64,000 bases of DNA from assembly GCF_036669915.1 (NCBI RefSeq), contig NC_089321.1, positions 6,796,163-6,860,162 on the forward strand. Direction: 5' to 3'. A model generated the notes under the pieces. That model was not told the origin of the DNA and made no database searches. It was given only the letters and a program-made list of their open reading frames with translations. Source of the DNA: Pocillopora verrucosa (taxonomy: Eukaryota; Cnidaria; Anthozoa; Scleractinia; Pocilloporidae). Position numbers and translations under genes: made by a program. Shown piece by piece: positions 60,964 through 64,000 of this stretch (position 1 is its first letter; each line of letters opens with the position of its first letter).

Positions 60964-63900
60964 ATGGCTACCAACCCGTGCTGCACTTGTAAGATTGGAC
61001 CTTCTATCTTGAATGCCGATCTTTCGTGCTTAGCAGATGAATGTAATAGGCTGTTAGAATGCGGTGCAGACTACCTACACCTGGACGTCATGGATGGGTA
61101 TGTGTACCCAATATAGCTGGCATTAATGACGACTATATGATGTCAGTGGAAAGAATCCTGTAGTTAGTGATCGTGATCATGTTGATCAAGGCGAACTGTA
61201 ATATTTCTGATGAGATGATCTAATCGTGGATTTATTTACGAGATAAGTTAATCTGGATATGCTACCATCATTTGGTGGCTGTCACGGGGCTAAGGGCCCG
61301 GGAGTATGTTTTGCGTTCGGTATACGCAAGGTTCTAATAGAGGTCTTCCAATACTGGTAATTTTACGGGGGTAGGCTCGATTCGAGAAACACTTTGAAAT
61401 TTTTAGGAAGCCCGTAGGTTTTTTTTAATTTTAAGGGGTTATTTTCTCACAAGTTTCAGTTTAAATCAAAGTGTTAATCAGTATGGCTAAAACTTGTAAT
61501 TTATTCATGTAAACCAGTACAGTTTTCTGTGGTGTTCTTGTTCTCAAAAAAGTTCTTATTACTTTTTGGCTGTTAGCCATTTTGTACCCAATTTAACTTT
61601 TGGTGCTCCATTGGTGAAATGCCTGCGAAAGAAAGTTCCAAATGCCTTTTTTGGTAAGTAAAAAGCTTTCCAATACCATGACATTTTATTATTTAGAAAA
61701 AAAAAATTGAATAAATTAGTAACATTTCTTCAGAACTGCGGGTTATGCCCTGGTATATAGCAAAAGGATAAACCTTAACCCAATAACTAACTTAACCAAA
61801 GCTATAACAAAATTCTTGAAGGTGATTGGTTATCACCAGGCCAAATTGAGCACTAATAGGACAGTGTACCCATCATGCTTGTAATTGAACAGTGTAATAG
61901 GACAGTTAACAGGACAGTTAACACATCATGCCTGTGTAAGTAGACAGAATGCATCATGTGTGGCACATTTTGCTGAGTTAACTGCTTTATTTTATTAAAA
62001 CATATAATGGATGTCTAGTTTCTTTCTCAAATTTTGTCATAGTTTTGATTAGTTGGTAACAGGACTTTGTGTCATCCAATTCTGTCTGTAATCATATGGT
62101 GATTAGCAAATCAGACTGCCACTTTGCAGTCGTCTAATTTTGTTAATCACTTGAGTGATTACAGACTGAATTGGACTCCACTTCTGGTCTCCTTTCTGAT
62201 TTGTGTCCTCATAGCCACCACATGGTTCTTCCCCCTCTATTTACAGCTGTTCTATGGGACAAAATAAACGCATAAAACAGAGTGATAATTTTGTGATTAC
62301 AATATAACTACTTATGAACAGTTTTGATCTTGCAAGCTACTGATAGAGGTGGTCTTTCAACAGTAACTGTAACATTGTATATGATTTGTATGATCAAGTT
62401 TTTGTTTTATTTCAAATTGCTCTATTTAAATTTGAATGTTGTAAAAAAATTATTTTTTTACAAACAATCTTTATTCTTGATTATGTTAGATATGCATATG
62501 ATGGTTGCCAATCCAGAGAAGGTAATGTGCTATCTGAGAACTTTTTAAGGAATTGTTGTGTCAAAGTACATTTTAAAATCTTTAATTTATTTAATTTAAA
62601 ATTGTTTGGTAGATTAAAATAAAAGAAGTTGCAAGAAATTTTTTTCTACCATTTAAGACCTTACTATTCTGTGTTTAGTGGGTAGATGACATGGCAGATG
62701 CTGGTGCCAATCAATACACTTTTCATTTGGAAGCAACAGGTACAAAAATGAAGATACATTATTAGTGCTTTTTTGAGATGAAATTAAGTAATTAAACAGT
62801 TATTTGTCAAGGGAAAGGTGAATGTAGTGCTGGATAATTTTTTACCTCTCATCAACAAGATTGGAGCTGCTGACATCGGCTAGTCTTTTATTAACTTTAT
62901 TTGAAGTTTCTCCCAGGCTTCCTGTACAGGGGAAGGTGCCCCTTGTGACTAGAATCATAAATTGAAAAAAAGAGTCCAATAGGTAACCAATTATAAATCC
63001 ATATGGATAAATGAATCTTGATTGAGGTGAAGCTAAGTATTGATTTCATCATTGTTTATTGCTTGTGTTGTCAGAAAAACCAGTTGACTTGATAAATCAA
63101 ATAAAGAAGGCTGGAATGAAGGTAATACAATTCAACTTTTTGGAAATCATACAATGTACAAATCAGTGTGCATTGTTTATCAATATTAATTAAGTTAATA
63201 TTTAAGCATCAGTAATATTTTATTTTAATAATTTTCAGATTATTTGTTAACACAATTTCTTATTCTTGTGGAGACTTATTGCCTTACATGAGGTGGGACA
63301 GGATTTGAAGGCTTCATAGTGTTAGCTTCAGGTCCTTTTTGATTTGAGAAATTTGTGAGGAAATCTATTTTGAGGAAGATTTGATGTGGGTGTTTTTATG
63401 GGAGCTTTCCCATGGACAAAAAGCATATAGTCCAGATGATCATACAAACTGCTTTATTTTGAGTCAGCATAATGCAAGGGAAGGCATTACTTTTGTTAGA
63501 TATTAAATTACCAAGTTTGAAAGAATTACTTCAAGCTGCTTGAGGTTTCTAGCTCTCTCCTGATTGTTTTTGGAGAGTTTGTGGAAAGCTGACCGAAACT
63601 CCGACCTGCGATGGTTCTTTTGAGGATTTTTGTTTTCAAAATAACCATCTCCCAAGTACACGTTACTCTCACTCTTACACTTTGAATTAAGTTTCTCTTA
63701 CACCTACCATTAGGGTCTTTTTAATGTTAGTAGTTCTTTGTCTAATGGAACCAAAATAAGCTATATAATGTAGTTATAAATATGTGACTGCTGTACATTT
63801 TCTGTGTTTTTTGTTTTGTTTTGTTTTTTTTGCAAAGGTTGGTATTGGAATCAAGCCTAACACACCAGTTGAAGCTGTCTTGCCATTTGTGGAGCTGGTG

Positions 63901-63972
63901 GATATGGTTCTCGTGATGACAGTGGAGCCTGGATTTGGTGGACAAAAGTTCATGGCAGACATGATGCCAAAG
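60964..63972 (+). CDS. RPE: Ribulose-phosphate 3-epimerase, exons 1-6 (3' end outside window)
   Basis: Exons 60964-61097, 61577-61653, 62490-62521, 62679-62739, 63075-63121 and 63838-63972, all GT-AG and in frame. The enzyme interconverts D-ribulose 5-phosphate and D-xylulose 5-phosphate in the cytosolic pentose phosphate pathway and is a metal-dependent TIM barrel. Visible signatures: [13 protein letters not shown] at the N-terminus; YLHLDVMDG, with the metal-binding His and catalytic Asp; [22 protein letters not shown], with the second His; [24 protein letters not shown]; and [20 protein letters not shown]. The VDGG segment with the second catalytic Asp lies beyond the window. The start MATNPCC is chosen for its fit to family length; an in-frame ATG at 60835 is less likely. 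Confidence 0.96.
62076..62174. repeat. Foldback (inverted repeat) element, copy 2, in an RPE intron
   Basis: Arms 62076-62116 (CCAATTCTGTCTGTAATCAT, through to CAGAC) and 62132-62174 (GTCTAATTTTGTTAATCACT, through to GACTGAATTGG) pair around a 15-base spacer. They share their ends and the GTGATTA core with the 32135-32231 foldback, so both belong to one miniature-element family. Confidence 0.65.
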
Positions 63973-64000
63973 GTAAATTAAGATTGAAATGCATTTTGTA

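Overview
The window is animal nuclear DNA. It has GT-AG introns, TATA boxes, AATAAA signals, many short dispersed repeats and low GC. The gene set (beta-tubulin, class A GPCRs, a Schlafen-type AlbA_2 protein, SAMD9-like STAND proteins, ribulose-phosphate 3-epimerase) suggests an invertebrate, most likely an anthozoan cnidarian such as a stony coral or anemone. The species assignment is inference.

Layout. (1) 1-915: last two exons of a beta-tubulin gene. (2) 3.9-31.6 kb: a locally amplified family of rhodopsin-like receptors. Two lie on the + strand (one intact, one frameshifted) and face an inverted tandem array of five intact, near-identical receptors on the - strand, at 4.1-5.1 kb spacing. 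Each - unit also carries a short decayed relic of a second receptor of the first + type, so the ancestral unit was a two-receptor pair. The flanks hold repeated modules, dispersed short repeats and a conserved five-codon upstream ORF. (3) 31.6-35.2 kb: no gene seen, one foldback element. (4) 35.3-39.7 kb, - strand: a seven-exon Schlafen-like (AlbA_2) gene. (5) 42.0-48.6 kb, + strand: a four-exon gene whose predicted splicing gives one 1745-residue protein: lysine-rich repeat region, DZIP3-type HEPN domain, SAMD9-like STAND NTPase core, helical repeats and a C-terminal OB-like domain. (6) 52.8-58.7 kb: a tandem paralogue with a HEPN exon of exactly the same length. (7) 59.5-59.9 kb: a small unexplained coding-like piece broken at an A-run. 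(8) 60.96 kb to the end: the first six exons of ribulose-phosphate 3-epimerase.

The most interesting region is 35-59 kb. A Schlafen-type AlbA_2 gene is divergent from two HEPN-STAND-OB genes. AlbA_2, STAND and OB modules are combined in vertebrate SAMD9/SAMD9L, and HEPN domains are common RNase effectors in prokaryotic and animal defence proteins. The cluster therefore looks like an RNA-targeting innate-immune locus in which SAMD9-like parts are held by neighbouring genes. Function is inferred from domain architecture only. The receptor array is a second, separate example of recent local expansion.
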